Source of the DNA: Dillenia suffruticosa | Lineage: Eukaryota; Streptophyta; Magnoliopsida; Dilleniales; Dilleniaceae | NCBI GenBank assembly: GCA_033439265.1 | Contig: JAVTVX010000026.1 | Location: 15,315,001 to 15,379,000, forward strand | Direction: 5' to 3' | DNA length: 64,000 bases | Part shown: positions 1 to 12,955 of the stretch, one piece after another | Layout: each line of letters starts with the position of its first letter | How positions within the stretch are numbered: position 1 is the first letter of the stretch | Made by a program: the position numbers and the translations under genes | The notes under the pieces: model-generated | What the model saw: the letters and a program-made list of their open reading frames with translations, nothing else | Told to the model about the DNA's origin: nothing | Databases searched by the model: none

Positions 1-1369
1 GAATGTAAGAAAGACATTTATGCTAATTACATAGATTAATTCACCATCTATAGCGATACATTTAAGGTTTTAAATTTTGAACACATTAAGATCCGAAACT
101 TTGGTTTCAAATTTCGTAACCAAAACATACTCTAAAAATTACAAAAAAAATATATATATTCATGATCTACACATCATGGGCAACATAATGGTATAATCGG
201 ATTCACGAAACTCATCCGTGATCCGACTCTCAAATTTTTTAACCTATAAAAATTTCAAAAAATTCTAAAAAAAAATTATTTTAATAAATCCAACTTTAGC
301 TCTGTTATCAATGAAGGATTTATTATGCTATATGCGCATACAGAAGCATATAAAATTAAAAGTTTCAGAATTTATGAATAAATATCTCTATATATAGGGT
401 TCTAATATATCAATCAAAATCACGTACCCCACGAACGAATTGTTCAGTCAGGATGATAAATACAGAATCGAACCACCATCACTATTTCACAACGTCTCAA
501 TCTAAATCCGATGATGCAAATGACGAAAGAAATTTTTCTAAGATTCCTTAAATTCTCAATTGATCTCTCATGATTTCTATCTTTATCCAAGGTAACGTGC
601 TACAGAAGCATTCACACAGAGGCACTCACTTAGAATTGAGAGAGACCTTCGGAGAGAGAGTCACATGTTGGTTAGGTAGTTAAGGGGTCTTTAAAAAAAA
701 AAAAGAAACTAACCAAAAAAAACTGCCCCGTGGGCATAAAACTTCCAACAAAGATAATAATGAAGTGGTGTGAGATATTCATATATTTTGAGATAAACTA
801 GTTCGTTTAAAATCATTTCCAGTAATAAAGTACAATTTTTTTCCCCAAAAAAATGATGGAAGAAGCAACCAAAATTGCTATGGTCTCCGGTGAGAGTGAG
901 GTGTAATAAAGCAGAGTTTATCGGTATTTTATGAATTTAATAATAGAATATTATATTTTTTTAAATAAAATTTGTGAATTCGAATTTTGAAAATAAAAAA
1001 ACACATAAATTGGATTTCACTCAATCAAATCAGTCAGATTTTTAAATGTCGATAATCAAGTATTAAAAGAAAATAAATAAATAAAGTAGATTTTAATATT
1101 GTACGTTTTTTTTTATAGTGAGATTTGAATTTGAACCTATTATAAGAAGAGGAGAATTGATATCACTTGAGTTAAAATTCGTTGGTATATTCTACGTATA
1201 GATATCAAATATATTGTATTTTAAGGATATAAGATCTATACATACATAGATATATGCTTAAATCAAATATTTTTTAATAAGAGATTGCCCCGCATACTCC
1301 TTTTTCCTTCTCCCCACCACTTTTGTGCAAGCATAAAGAGAAAAGTTAATGAAATGCAAATTTTTGTAT
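1..1369. other. AT-rich intergenic DNA
   Basis: I see no gene here. The stretch is AT-rich with many stop codons in every frame and several short A or T runs. A short GA-rich patch lies near 640-660. It has the texture of the decayed intergenic DNA seen elsewhere in the window. Confidence 0.6.
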
Positions 1370-1617
1370 TGTATGAAAGAAATAATGTTACAATTTTTAA
1401 CAGAATACATTATGAACTTTAGCTGGATTTGAAGTCTTGGAAGTGAATTTGGGCAATGAAGGACCTGGGGAGGGAATTTGCAGGACACTCCTACAGTCAT
1501 TAGGCCTTTTGGGATGCCTGATGGGCGGAGGAGTTCCAAATTCCATTACGACACGGTGCCCTTCCCTGGCCTTGCTGGTGAAAACGTAATCTTATTGCCA
1601 CGTGCATGAGATACCGC
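1370..1617 (-). other. GC-richer island with unrecognised open frames
   Basis: This roughly 250-base patch is distinctly richer in G and C than the DNA on both sides. On the minus strand two frames stay open for 45-90 codons, rich in Pro, Ser and Lys. I do not recognise the product, and there is no convincing start context or splice structure. It directly precedes the U2 snRNA fragment at 1621, so it may be a fragment of a transcript carried in with that piece. It could equally be a remnant of a lost gene. Confidence 0.25.
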
Positions 1618-1620
1618 AGT

Positions 1621-1651
1621 ATACCTCTCTCGGCCTTTTGGCTAAGATCAA
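1621..1651 (+). pseudogene. truncated U2 snRNA 5' end
   Basis: The first about 31 bases match the 5' end of plant U2 snRNA, including the near-invariant ctcggccttttggctaagat that forms stem-loop I and the start of the following single strand. The match stops just after atcaag, before the GUAGUA branch-site recognition sequence, and the rest of U2 is absent. I see neither the plant snRNA upstream sequence element nor a TATA box at the usual spacing. This is therefore a dead fragment, not a working snRNA gene. Confidence 0.75.
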
Positions 1652-3486
1652 GCAAGAGATGCTGCCTTTTCCCTCTTTTTAAATGTGAAAAGATAGCTTT
1701 AAAGCCTCCTTCGATGATTTTTTTTTCAAAAAAATTTTAAAACGACCGTCGATGGATAAATCAAAAGAGAAAGAAAAAGGAAAAAAAAAAAAGAAAAATG
1801 AATTATGAGACCTTGATTTAATGTAAATATTATTAAATTTTTTTAATCAAATCTTAAATTCGAATGTTGAAAATAAAAAATAGATATCGAGAAAATCAAT
1901 TTTTAAATTAGATCTTATAAATATTTAAATTAAATTAATTAAATTTTTTAATTTAGATTCGGCGTAAAAAGTTTTTGCAAAGACCAGAGGTAAGGTGTCG
2001 CCTATAATTGTGGGCTTTAGTGGTTTACTCTCGCTTTATCTTTCTCAGCGGGCATCGATAGGAGTCGGGGTAAAACTCAGCCGCAAACCGTAAAGAAAAA
2101 ATGTGAAAAGGGGGCAGAGTGTAAATTTTAAAAAATTCATAACGATGAAGTTAGAAAACTGAATTGACTAACAAGAAGTCAGGGTAAAAGGAAGGGACAT
2201 CCGGAACAATTGGTTCTTGAAATTTTGATAACAATATTACGTATGTATTTAAATATCTTACTAATTGATTTAATTTTAATAAAATTTAATTTTTTATTTT
2301 TATATTTATTTCAAACAATATTGTTTGGTTTTATCCAAAAGGCCGAGAAAGTTTACTTTTAGCAATATTAGGTATGTATTCAAATGAGTTAATATGATCG
2401 ATGATAAATTAGTTTAATGGGATGTGATGTTAAATCTCTTAATTAAGATTTTGGGTTTAACTCGTGACTTGAATATAAAGTAAACTATATTAAAAGGGTA
2501 ACTCTCTTAAATGGATCACCGTAAATTCTGAATCCAATTAATCGAATCATAATTTTGGATACCGATTGATATAATATAAGAAAAAAAAATGAGATAATGC
2601 CTAGCATCGTCTCAAGGGCATTGCGGGTAGCTTCCAAAACCCACAATTATTTTTCATTGACTGTATCATGACTTTATCAAATTAATTCGATTTGAATATT
2701 ATATAGTTTATTGAGAGATTAATTTTTTCAAATCTTTTTTTTTCGTACTCAAATAAAAGGCCCAGAAACAGAAATAGATGTTTCGATTTTTACTCTTCTT
2801 GGGCTTGTTTTAGTGGGAGAAGAAAAAATGGCATTCCAAGCCCATCTGAAAGGCCTACACACCTTAGTGTGGCTAACTTTTGACAACGGACCCGATACTA
2901 TCAACCTAAAATGCCATTATAGTTAGCCTCCCATACAACCATATCGAAAGAGATAAAATACCCTTTGTCCCTTCTCCACCCGCAAATCAATGATCAAAGC
3001 TTCAGTCACCAATCACCCTTTGTCCTTTCCCCACCTACAAAGCCACCGTCACCCGACTCTTCATCTCTTTACCAACCGCACCCATACCGCCACACTAAGA
3101 AAGAGAGAGCGACTCAAATAGCCACTTTGACAAATTTTAAAGGTTATAGGGTCAGGTCGAGCCAATTTCTTATAAAACCTACTAGGTCGGATAAATTTTT
3201 TATTTCATTGATACGAGTAAAATTTGGATATAGTTTTGGGACAAAAATGGTATTAATAAAACTCATATGTTATATCTGCACCATTATCATCTTTAATTTG
3301 TATAAATATTTTATAATTCGTTTGGATTGAGTATTTTGATGGGAAAAGGAGAGAAATAGAGGATTTTTAAAGAATTAATTTATGTTTGATAAAATAATTT
3401 ATCGAAAAGAAAGGTTATAAAGAATTTATTTTTATAATCTCTGTTTTAAGAAAGAATAAAATTCAGAAATAATAAAATAATAAATT

Positions 3487-3525
<39 letters not shown>

Positions 3526-3751
3526 TTTTTTCGACAAATCTATTTTTTATTTTAATTTTTTTTTCTTTTCTATTATATTTGTTGTTGGTTAACGTGATTT
3601 AAATAAAAAAAAGAAAAAATAACTCTATTATTTTTGTTGTTTATAAACGTGATTTGAAAAAAAGGAAAAAGAAGAAGGAAAATCGAAGAACCCTAGCTCA
3701 ACTTCACGCTCACTTCCGTCCACCACACCACCCTCATTTCTCCCAATCCCT

Positions 3752-3754
<3 letters not shown>
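1652..3754. other. AT-rich intergenic DNA upstream of the first PPR gene
   Basis: No gene is recognised. The stretch contains long A/T-rich runs and a (TA)n microsatellite at about 3487-3526. The part just before the PPR gene (about 3690-3754) becomes CT-rich, as is common in plant 5' leaders. Confidence 0.55.

Positions 3755-3786
<32 letters not shown>
3755..3786. repeat. (CT)n microsatellite in a probable 5' leader
   Basis: About 16 CT units lie 35 bases before the start codon of the PPR gene at 3822. Pyrimidine-rich leaders of this kind are common in plant genes, and this one is probably transcribed. Similar (CT)n/(GA)n tracts lie before the EAF7-like gene and the beta-glucosidase gene. 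Confidence 0.85.
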
Positions 3787-3787
<1 letters not shown>

Positions 3788-3790
<3 letters not shown>

Positions 3791-3802
3791 AAAGCTCACT
3801 GA
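3788..3802 (+). promoter_or_regulatory. possible four-codon upstream ORF
   Basis: An ATG immediately after the CT repeat opens a frame of four codons (Met-Lys-Ala-His) before TGA. It ends 19 bases before the main ATG at 3822. If the transcript starts upstream of the CT tract, ribosomes would meet this ATG first. Whether it affects translation cannot be judged from sequence. Confidence 0.35.
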
Positions 3803-3821
3803 AACGAAGAGACTCGCATCA

Positions 3822-6800
3822 ATGGCGTCGAAAATGCTGACCTTCACAAAGCACAGGAACTTGCCATTTCTCAAAACCCTATACTCTCTCTACATCAAAT
3901 CAATCACAACCTCCGCATTCCTCTCTCAAGAACCACAACTCGCTGATCCTCCGACATCTCCATCAACGCCTCTCCCGCCAAATCCGGCTTCTGGAAGCCC
4001 TCTCTACCAAGAAAACTGGCGAAGCCCTCGGTCATCACTCGAACAGTCTCTCATTCCCCTAGGTTTTCTCCAGCAGACCCCATCGGCCCGTATTCAGGCT
4101 CTGTCTCAGACGCTTGATGTTCAGAGCTTGATGAATGTTTTCGCCGATTGGATGACGTCGCAGAGATGGGCCGATATGAAGGAGTTGTTTGCATCCTGGA
4201 TTAGGTGTTTGGATAGGAACGGGAAGCCGAATAAGCCTGATGTGAATTTGTATAATCATTACTTGAGAGCTAATTTGATGACTGGGGCATCTGTTGCTGA
4301 GCTTCTTGATTTGGTTGCGCAGATGGAAGGTTATGAGATCATCCCCAATACTGCGTCTTATAATTTAGTGCTTAAAGGGATGTGTCAGACAAGAGAAACT
4401 GATGCTGCTGTGAAATTGATTGATCGGTTAGATTTGAATTCCCTTCACTTTTTGTTCAATCCTTTTGAACTTATGATTCGTGGTTCTATACTATTATCTA
4501 ATTTGCAATCCTTTTGACGTAGAATTTTCTGAACTAACAACCGCAATGAGTAGTATTCCAGTTTTGCGATTACTAGCTTAACTATTTTATGTGCAGCAAA
4601 AATATTGAGCTGGAGATGGATAATTTCCTGAACTCCTCATGTCTTCATTGACAATGATAAACTTACAATAAGTATATTTCTCGGTTATGGCTTATGAGAT
4701 TAATGGAAAATCCATGATCAAGAAAAGGGTGATGGTAGAGATGCCAATTGTGAACGACCAAATATATGATATCTGATGCAGCAGAGTTCAGAGTTCTAAA
4801 AATAAACCGTGTAGTGTCATGTGCTTTTGTATGCTTTTTACAGATGATATAGTATTAGTAGATGAAATTAGGAAGGATATTAGTGTTAAAATAGAGTTAT
4901 GGAGAGTCACACGAGAATTCAGAGGGTTTAGATTGAGTAAATCGAAAACTGAATATATGAGATGTAGATTTAGCAATAGTTATCGGAATGATAAAAAAAC
5001 GATTAGATTAGATGGACAAGATGTGCACAAAAGTGAACGATTTAGATATCTAGATTTCATCATTCAAAATGATGGCAATATAGATGGAGATGTGAACTAT
5101 AGGTTTCAAATAGGTTGGATGAAATGGAGAAGGGCATCCGGAGTTTTTTTCGATCATACGATGCCACTGCATTGAAGGGAAAGTTCTATAAAATTACAGT
5201 TAGATCTGCACTATTGTATGGTATTACTGAGTGTTGGACTATTAAACAATAATAAGAACAAAATATGGTTGTAACAGAAATGACAATATTTATATGGATG
5301 TGTGGCAAAACTAGAGGAGATAGAATTAGAAATGAAGAAATTTGTAACAAGTTGAGAGTTAGTTCAATTGTGGATAAAATGCAAGAGTATCGTCTGAAGT
5401 GATTCGGGTGAAGATTCAAAGATGCAGCGGTTAGGAGAATTGAGAACTTAAATATAGGAGATTTAGTAAAATATAAATGTAGATCGTTGAAAATTGTATC
5501 CGTAAAAACGTGATAGTTAAGGGTTTAGACAAGAAATGGCTTGGATAGTAATGAGTGGCGTAGAAAAATCCACACAAATTTAATTAATATATTTTAGATA
5601 TATATATATATATATAATTTTATTTTTATTTTTATTTATTTTATTATTTCCAAATTTGTTTCTCAAACAACTGACCCCAAATATTGGGATTAAGTTTCAG
5701 TTTATTGTTGTTGTTGGTGGTGGTCCTGGAACTCTTTGGTTTGTTTAACATTATTCTAGAGATATAAGTTTTGTGATGCTAAGTGTATATTCAGGGAATC
5801 ATAGGTATTCAGTTGATAATGAGCTGTTTGACAAAGTGGTATCAGTTGGTAAGCTTGGAATATTCTGTACATTTATTCCCAAGGGAAAAAATAAAAGACC
5901 TTGTGACAATTAACGTAGTTCATTTTGTGGTTTTGGATAAAGTTGTCCATTTTTCTTCTTTCCAAGTTAACCAACTGGGGCGAAGCCATCCATACAAAGT
6001 CCTAACTAGATATTGCGAGGTTTCACTAGGGTTTCTCCTGATGTTTGTCTTTCTATACTACATCAAGTTTGACCTATTATGTTTCTTTCCTTAATGATGC
6101 ATGGTGATATCTTTGTTCCACTTTTATTTGAGACTTCAAGAACATTTTCGCAGATGACCAACACAAAATGGGCATATTGATTCATACAAGCATAGAAGAT
6201 ACATTATAAGAAAATAGAAGAATGGTAATACCTGCACCCCAAATTATAGTCCAACTGTCCCTTTTCAGGTGTCCCAAAATATTGTCTACTTTGCATTAGT
6301 GGAGAACTTGTATAAATGCCTTTTTCGGCATGCCCTAAATAAGTACTTTAACAAGACTTGTCATATCTTTCCCTGGAGGGCATGTTGAATATCTAATTAT
6401 AAGGTTAGCCTGAAACTCGGTGCATGGTCAAGCAGCGCTGCAAGTTGGGTGGAAAATAGAGTGAAGCTCAACGTAGATTAGTTTTGTGTATAAATTACAT
6501 TACATATATTCTAGAGACAGAATCTACATAACAGTGGGGGAGAAAGGGTGGCATGAATATTTATAACAAAATTGCAAGGTTATGTTCCTTATGGTGCTTG
6601 GGGAAACAAGGGAAATATCATGGCAATGGTGGCTGCTACAAAAACTATGTCCATTTGGCCATCATCGAAATCATGATGCTCCAGCACTTCTGAATTATTA
6701 TTCACTATTGTGGTTGTTAGATGATCTCTCTTGGTTCTATTTTCTCCTTCATGTGTGCACGTACTTGAATTCAGAGATGTGCATTGACTTTTTGATGGAC

Positions 6801-9800
6801 AATATGTACTTTATTGGCATCAGGATGCTGCTGACAGGGAAAGAATCTCTTCCTGATGATGAGTCATATGACTTGGTCATTGGTATGCTGTTTTTGGAAA
6901 ACCATATCGACACTGCATTGAAGTATTTGGACTTGACTTTGAAATCTGGTTATATGTTGTCACTGAGGGTTTTTAATGATTGTGTTAAGAGCTGTGTCAA
7001 CAAGGGAAGGCTGGATACATTGGTGTCAATAATTGAGAGGTGCAAGGTACATGACTTCCTTTTTTTTCCCTTAAAAGATTTCTACTTGACTATTTGCTTT
7101 CAGTACTTTTATGTGATCATTCGTGTTTTGGATGTAAGCAGGCCATGGATCAGAACAAAGCTCTTTGCCCAACCTGGAACTCATGCAACTTCATAGCAGA
7201 TGTTGCACTACAAGCAGATAATAGCAAGTTAGCTTTCTGTGCACTTGAGTTTATGGCCAAATGGATCGCAAAAGGTGAGAACACCCGGCCACCTGTGCTG
7301 CTATCTGTAGATGAAGGATTGCTTGTGTCAGCCCTTGGTATGGCTGGTAGGACCTTTGATTCTACTCTCCTTGATGCATCATGGGTGATTTTGCGGCGCT
7401 CATTGCGTCAAAAGAAGGCTCCTAATGCAGAGTCATACCTTGCAAAAATACATGCCTATGCATCATTGGGAAATCTACAGAGGGCTTTTAGTACATTGCA
7501 TGAATTTGAGACAAAATATGCCAACACCAGTAAAGAAGCCGAAGTGGATATCTTCTCTCCCTTTACCTCTTTGCAACCGTTAGTTGTAGCTTGCTCCAAG
7601 AAGGGTTTTGAGACTTTGGACTTGGTATGCCCTATTTCTGAAGTTAGGCTTTTTTTTTTTTTTCTCTCAAACCTATTGAGCACTTGGATGAAATTTGAAT
7701 ATGTTTACTTTATTTTTGACTGCAGTATGTTATTCCTTCTTTTGTCCTTGAGCTTCTTTATTTTTCTCATTATTCTTCTGCATATCATCTTTTTAGGAAT
7801 GTGTTGTGTTAGCTTCTCCTTTTTATGTTTTCTTTGGAAAGACACACACACACATATATTTTGTTTAATGTTGCAGGTGATTTAAGTAGGTGCACACCGG
7901 ATTTGACTAGTGTTATTTTCTATCTTGTTTCCTTTCGTCTTATCAAGTATAATATTGATGAACCATATGGACTGTATTGAAGGTTTATGTGTTTGTGAAG
8001 CTTGCAATTCACATTTTGTCTTTCAAGTGTGTCCCCTATTTAAAATAGATGCTAATATTCCTGTTCTGGCAAGATGACTTGTTTCGTAAATAGATTTTTA
8101 TTGATAAAAAGGACATCAGGTTATGGTGAGCAGTTTTAATGGATTTCGTAACTAGTTTTCATTAACTGTAATATTGTAAGAAAGAAGAAATGTCTTAGGA
8201 AGCCCTTTATTTGTGCACCCACATGACCTATTGTATTGAAGAATCGACACATTAAAATACGAAAAGTAAACTCAAAGAGTTAATGAACCAGTGCTCTCCA
8301 ACCACTCTTTAACTCTTCTAAAGCATAATCTGTGTACAAACCAAGAGGTATAGAACACAATCTTATCCCAAAGAAGAGAGGGATCAAAATTCTGATTATT
8401 GAAGATCGTTTCACTACATTCTCGCCTAATACACCAGGGAATAGCTATTAACACACATTTTCAAAGCCAGCAGGCATCCTTCATTCCTTCAAAGCTCTTA
8501 AACTTCGTGGAAACAAATGAAGGAGGCTTCTAGGACTACCCATTTGTTACTAGACATATCAAATAAGCGATTCCACATCTCCCATGCGATAGAACAATGG
8601 AAAAAATAAGTAATCTCTACTTTCAAAACATTTATAGCACATCACACATACTTCCGATGAGATAGCTTTATAAGGTCTTCTCTTATTGGTATAAATTTTA
8701 TAAGTGTCATGGACCAAATAAAAACTTATAGTAGAAATCTTGATTTTCCAAATAAAATTATTTAGAGGAAAATGAGGGTGCCGAGAAGACTAAGCAAGTT
8801 TTAAGATCCCTAATTTTAGTATTTGGAATATTGTGGGAAGGTTCATTTCCCTGTTAGATGGAAATTAGGGAAGAGAACTCTATAGCTTCTTTATCATTAC
8901 GATTTCTTAAAAAGTGAAAGTCCTATAAAGATCAAATGTTCCCCCCTCCCCCCTCCCCCTTCCCCCCTCCCCCCTCCCCCCTCCCCCCTCCCCCCTCCCC
9001 CCGGTTATAAAAGTCTTTGACAGGAGCATAGTGAAGTCTAGATAACCTATAAAGGTGAGGGAAAGAAGTGGACAAGGGCAATTCCCAATCCACAAATCCT
9101 CCCAAAATAGGACCTGAGAATCATTGCCCACTTTGAAAGAGACGAGAGGAAGAAAAGTCTGGTATAAATGAGAGATGAATTTTTCAAGGACCACAATGAG
9201 AAACCCTTACGCCAGTGTTGCCATCCTATCCATGTTGACGAAGTTCATACTAATATGATGTCCTTTCTGTTGGCAAAGGCGTTATATGTATTTATGTTTG
9301 GATAATTTGTTTCTGTTGGTGTTATTCTTTGTTTATTTCATCATGCTTTGCTAATTTGCTGTCCTCAACTTACCAGGTCTATTTTCAACTGGAGAACTTA
9401 AGCCGTGCAGATCCTCCTTACAAATCTGTTGCTGCTCTTAATTGTATTATTCTTGGTTGTGCAAATATATGGGACCTTGACCGTGCATACCAGACGTTTG
9501 AAGCGATTAGTTCCACTTTTGGTTTGACACCTGATGTCCATTCATACAATGCGTTGATGCTTGCGTTTGGAAAGCTCAAGAAGGTGGGACATTTAGCACA
9601 AACTCATAGACTCCCCCCCCCCCCCCCGACATAATTGAGTATTGATGTGTGATACCTTTGCTGTTATTGGTATGCCTGTATCTGCATGACATCCTGTGTT
9701 GCTGTTCCTAAAATGCCTCTTGGACTATGACCTTTATGCCTGTTTTGCAGCACTGTGCTGTAAATGAAAATGGCTTTAGTGTTTTCTATAGGTTTTGTGG

Positions 9801-10397
9801 CTCTGCTTCTTGTCTGTTGTTTAATCAAGAGTCCTATCTGTTACTTTTTGGTCTTCAGTGGAAACGGAAGGGTTTTGGAGGGCTGTGTATCCGATATCTG
9901 ATGTGTATGCATTGTATTAAAAGGAAAGATTGAACTACCCAGAAGGCATTTGACTTTGTATGATGAACTTGAAAAACTTTTCTTGTTGCAGACGTTTGAA
10001 GCTTCGAGGGTGTTTGAGCACTTGCTAAGCTTAGGCGTGAAGCCGAATGCAATGTCATATTCATTGCTTGTTGATGCTCATCTCATCAACCGAGATCCTA
10101 AGGCTGCGCTATCTGTGATTGATGAGATGGTAACTTTATCCTGAGAGCTGCTTTTTGTTTATGTCATGTAAACAGGAAGTGCTACTGTCAACTAAAAATT
10201 CATATTTCCAGGTAATTGCTGGATTTACACCAACAAAAGAGATGCTTAAAAAGGTTAGGCGGCGTTGCATACGAGAGATGGACTATGAGAGTGATGACCA
10301 GGTGGAATCTTTGGTCAAAAAGTTTAAAATCCGAATGGGTACAGAGAATAGGAGGGACATGCTGTTTAATCTTGAGTACAGCACTGAGTATGCATAG
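3822..10397 (+). CDS. P-type PPR protein, probably mitochondrial (At1g26460-like)
   Basis: Pentatricopeptide repeat proteins bind organellar RNA and act in its processing or translation. Six exons join in frame to 613 residues: 3822-4426, 6824-7046, 7142-7624, 9377-9583, 9992-10129 and 10212-10397, all with GT-AG introns. The first 35 residues are basic and Ser/Thr-rich with almost no acids, as in a mitochondrial targeting peptide. PPR-like helices begin near residue 142 (PDVNLYNHYLRANLM) and recur to the C terminus; exons 4-5 hold clear repeats such as VHSYNALMLAFGK and NAMSYSLLVDAHL. The order and wording match my memory of Arabidopsis At1g26460 from the PLYQENWRSP segment to the ENRRDMLFN end. 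Introns 1 and 3 are swollen by LINE debris. Reading frames that run past exon 1 or start inside introns are not real. Further 3' UTR introns are possible. Confidence 0.88.
4820..5735 (+). mobile_element. LINE (non-LTR retrotransposon) 3' fragment in PPR intron 1
   Basis: The frame from 4819 encodes the end of a plant LINE reverse transcriptase: an FTDD version of the catalytic FADD box followed by ELWR...GFRLSKSKTEY. After stops and shifts the homology continues with ALLYGITECW, a WMCG...RIRNEEI segment and a final NEWRRKIH-like stretch. The fragment ends in ccaaatattgggattaagtt and a (TTG)n tail, the usual 3' end of this LINE group. It is 5' truncated and broken by several stops. It lies in sense orientation in the first intron of the PPR gene. 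Confidence 0.85.
8270..9230 (-). mobile_element. LINE reverse-transcriptase C-terminal remnant, antisense in PPR intron 3
   Basis: On the minus strand, 9194-9010 encodes VGNDSQVLFWEDLWIG, the hallmark of the zinc-knuckle (zf-RVT) region after a plant LINE reverse transcriptase. The part near 8454-8280 encodes an IPWCIRREC...LLWDKIVFYTSW segment, typical of the extreme C terminus. Between them the frame is broken. A (CCCCCCT)n array sits inside the element. A related fragment lies at about 36890-37380. Confidence 0.7.
8941..9002. repeat. (CCCCCCT)n minisatellite, G-rich on the minus strand
   Basis: Nearly nine units of a C6T heptamer, with one irregular unit near 8955-8965. The minus strand reads as repeated runs of five or six G separated by A, which satisfies the usual G-quadruplex pattern several times over. 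It lies in intron 3 of the PPR gene, inside an antisense LINE remnant. Confidence 0.95.
9613..9627. repeat. run of 15 C in PPR intron 4
   Basis: An uninterrupted C homopolymer 30 bases past the donor of intron 4. Its exact length may be a sequencing or assembly approximation. Other G or C runs of 9-14 bases occur near 22243, 35487, 47657, 49558 and 55232. Confidence 0.9.
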
Positions 10398-12955
10398 AAG
10401 GTAACATTTGAAGCATGAGAGAGAACTTTGGATATTATTTTAATTTTTTGGCATGTTCAATGAGATGGATCATGACTCAGCTTTGCCATAATTACAGGTG
10501 TGGATCCTTATTATTATAAAAAAAAATAAAAAATAAAATTTCTGTAATGCTTCTGTACCCCACAGATAGCTTGTTGCTTTTTCAGTTGGCTTAGTTAATT
10601 TGAATCGAAGTATTTTTGTTACTTCCACCAACCAACATGGTTGATAATCTCAATTCAGTCTATAAAGTCTTCCAATTGGATTGCCATTTGATTCAAAATT
10701 TTCTAGAATCTCAACATGATGTGAAACCAAGCCAGTTTTTGCCCAACTTTCTCATCATATGCCGTGGTATCTTTGGCAAGTGTAAACTTGAGAATAACGT
10801 TATTGCATAGAAGCTCTGATGGTTCCCAGTAGTTAAATAATAATAATAATAAGAATAATAATCTCTCTCATTTGATTCTCTACTGTATTTTATCATATTC
10901 AGTTCTGAGCTTAGATACCTTGGAATATACGGGAGATTTTCTTGGGTGTCTATTTTGAGTGCTGGTTTAACTCATGTTATTCTGCTGCAGATATTCCTTT
11001 CTATGCTAGGACTTTCACCCATTCTTTCTTCATCGTCCAAGTAAGTTTTCATGCTGACCACGTCATTAATGATTCTTGTAAATTTTTTCACCCTGGTTTT
11101 TGATGCAAGTTTTGGATGGATGGAATTCAGGATCTCATCCTCTAATAAATTACATGGTTTTTAACTTCAATATTTATTAGTGCTTTGTGAGGCAACTTGG
11201 TGGTATATTGTTGCTCCGCAAAAATTGTTTTAACAATGAATAACCATCCATGTAGTTGAAAATGATTTTCTTTTCCCCATTTCTTTCTCTTCTGGTGGAG
11301 GTTTAAATTGCAAGTTATGCATTACAGATAATTATGGACTTGGCTATTTTCTTTATTCTATTTCTTTAACGAACATTTCACTTTGATGTGAGTTCTTAAA
11401 ATTAATTTTAAGGTCTACCAAGTAAAAAATTTTAAGTGTATTCTAATTATGATGTACAGGGGAGAACTGATTTGGACAATTCCTCTTCCAAACCAAAGTT
11501 GCTTTCGTGCCTATGGTCCAACAAGTGCCGGAGGTGCCTATTGCTGTACATATGCTTCGTGCTTCATAAGAGACACCACCGGGGAGGTATCATGCAGGAA
11601 CTAAAACAACCAAAGTTGAATCTTGTATTAGATGAATTTTATTTAATTTATACTGGAACAAGTATGTGGCTCACTTTCTAGCCTTGAATTATGGCTGTTT
11701 CCACCTGCATTTTTTCCCGGCAGTATGTGGAATCGGAATCGCCTATTTAAGTTGTGGAGGCAGCTCCAAGAAGCGGAGATGGGAGCATATTAGCTTAAGT
11801 TAGGCCAAGTTTCCAGGTGAGGGCGGTCATATTTTGTTGAACCTAAGATCCACTGGAGATGGTAAACCCTTTTTTATTATTATTATTATTTATTCTTAGT
11901 TGCTTTGGAAACGAAGTATCCAGGAAACTAGGCAACAAATGATGATGCATCTGCCTCACTTCATAATTGTTAATAAGTTTATTTGTACAATGGATCCTGT
12001 GCGCATCCTAGCATCAGCAAATTAGTTGAAACTCAACTGGATCTTTCTATTTTAGTGGGTAATTGGCTTTTGAATGCTAAGGTCATTTCTTTCTCTCATT
12101 TTTGGTTCATTTGTGACTGCAATTCTTTTATAAGCCCTTATAGATTTAATTTGTTATTGTTTATCAGTTGTTGGAAATAGTTTTCAACCAGCAATTGACG
12201 CCCCTCGGTAATTACCTCACTAGCTGCTCATAGCCCCAGGTGCAAAGATTGTTTCACTTCCTGGTAACCAATTCATCAATTTTAATTTGAAGGACGTGAA
12301 ATTTCAAACGGTGCTTTATGAAATCTGGCCTGGTTTTCTTGTTCAAACGGCTTTGTCCAGCCCAGCTTAATCCGGAATAGGTTGTGATTGGACTTTCTTT
12401 CGGTGCAGCTACATGAGGCCCACATATATGCTGTCGATGTTGGTATATACATAACCATTTTTTTTTTGTACCATGACTTGACCATCATTTAGTATCCGGA
12501 GTTTCATTTCGATTAATTTGGATCGATCATCGTAAGATCCATTTTATGGGGAGCGGGTCTCTCAACGTTATTTTTATCGTTAAGGGACGAAGGTATTCAT
12601 CTAACCTACATCAACAAATGTTAGTTTATATATACATAACCATCCCTTCATGAAATTACCATTAAATTTAATTGAAGAAGCTTTACACATGATGGTGAAG
12701 CTGTATATTATTATTGGGAGGGGAAAAAATAGTATGATACAGAAAAAGTTAAAATTCTTCTGGCAAATGCAGTTGTGATCTTATTGTTGCGAGGCCTCCC
12801 AGCATACCAAGCTTCTTTGATCAATGTCATCGTTACGTAAAAGTCCCATGACTTGGGAGATGCTACTTGATTGTATTCTAATTTCTAAGATATCTGCTTT
12901 TTATTGAGCAAATTGCTTAAATGGTATTATGAAAGGTCAGATAAATCCACGGCTC
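10398..12955. other. 3' flank of the PPR gene and intergenic DNA
   Basis: I find no recognisable coding region. Just after the stop codon a gtaaca and, further on, plausible acceptor-exon-donor arrangements (for example about 10991-11040, 11460-11600 and 11700-11860) could be spliced 3' UTR exons, but nothing confirms it. Simple TAA and TTA repeats occur near 10839 and 11875. The rest is ordinary AT-rich sequence. Confidence 0.4.

Noticed and set aside
6582..7196. 204-codon frame on the plus strand
   Set aside because: Its middle is genuine exon 2 of the PPR gene (6824-7046). The start and the end are intron read-through.
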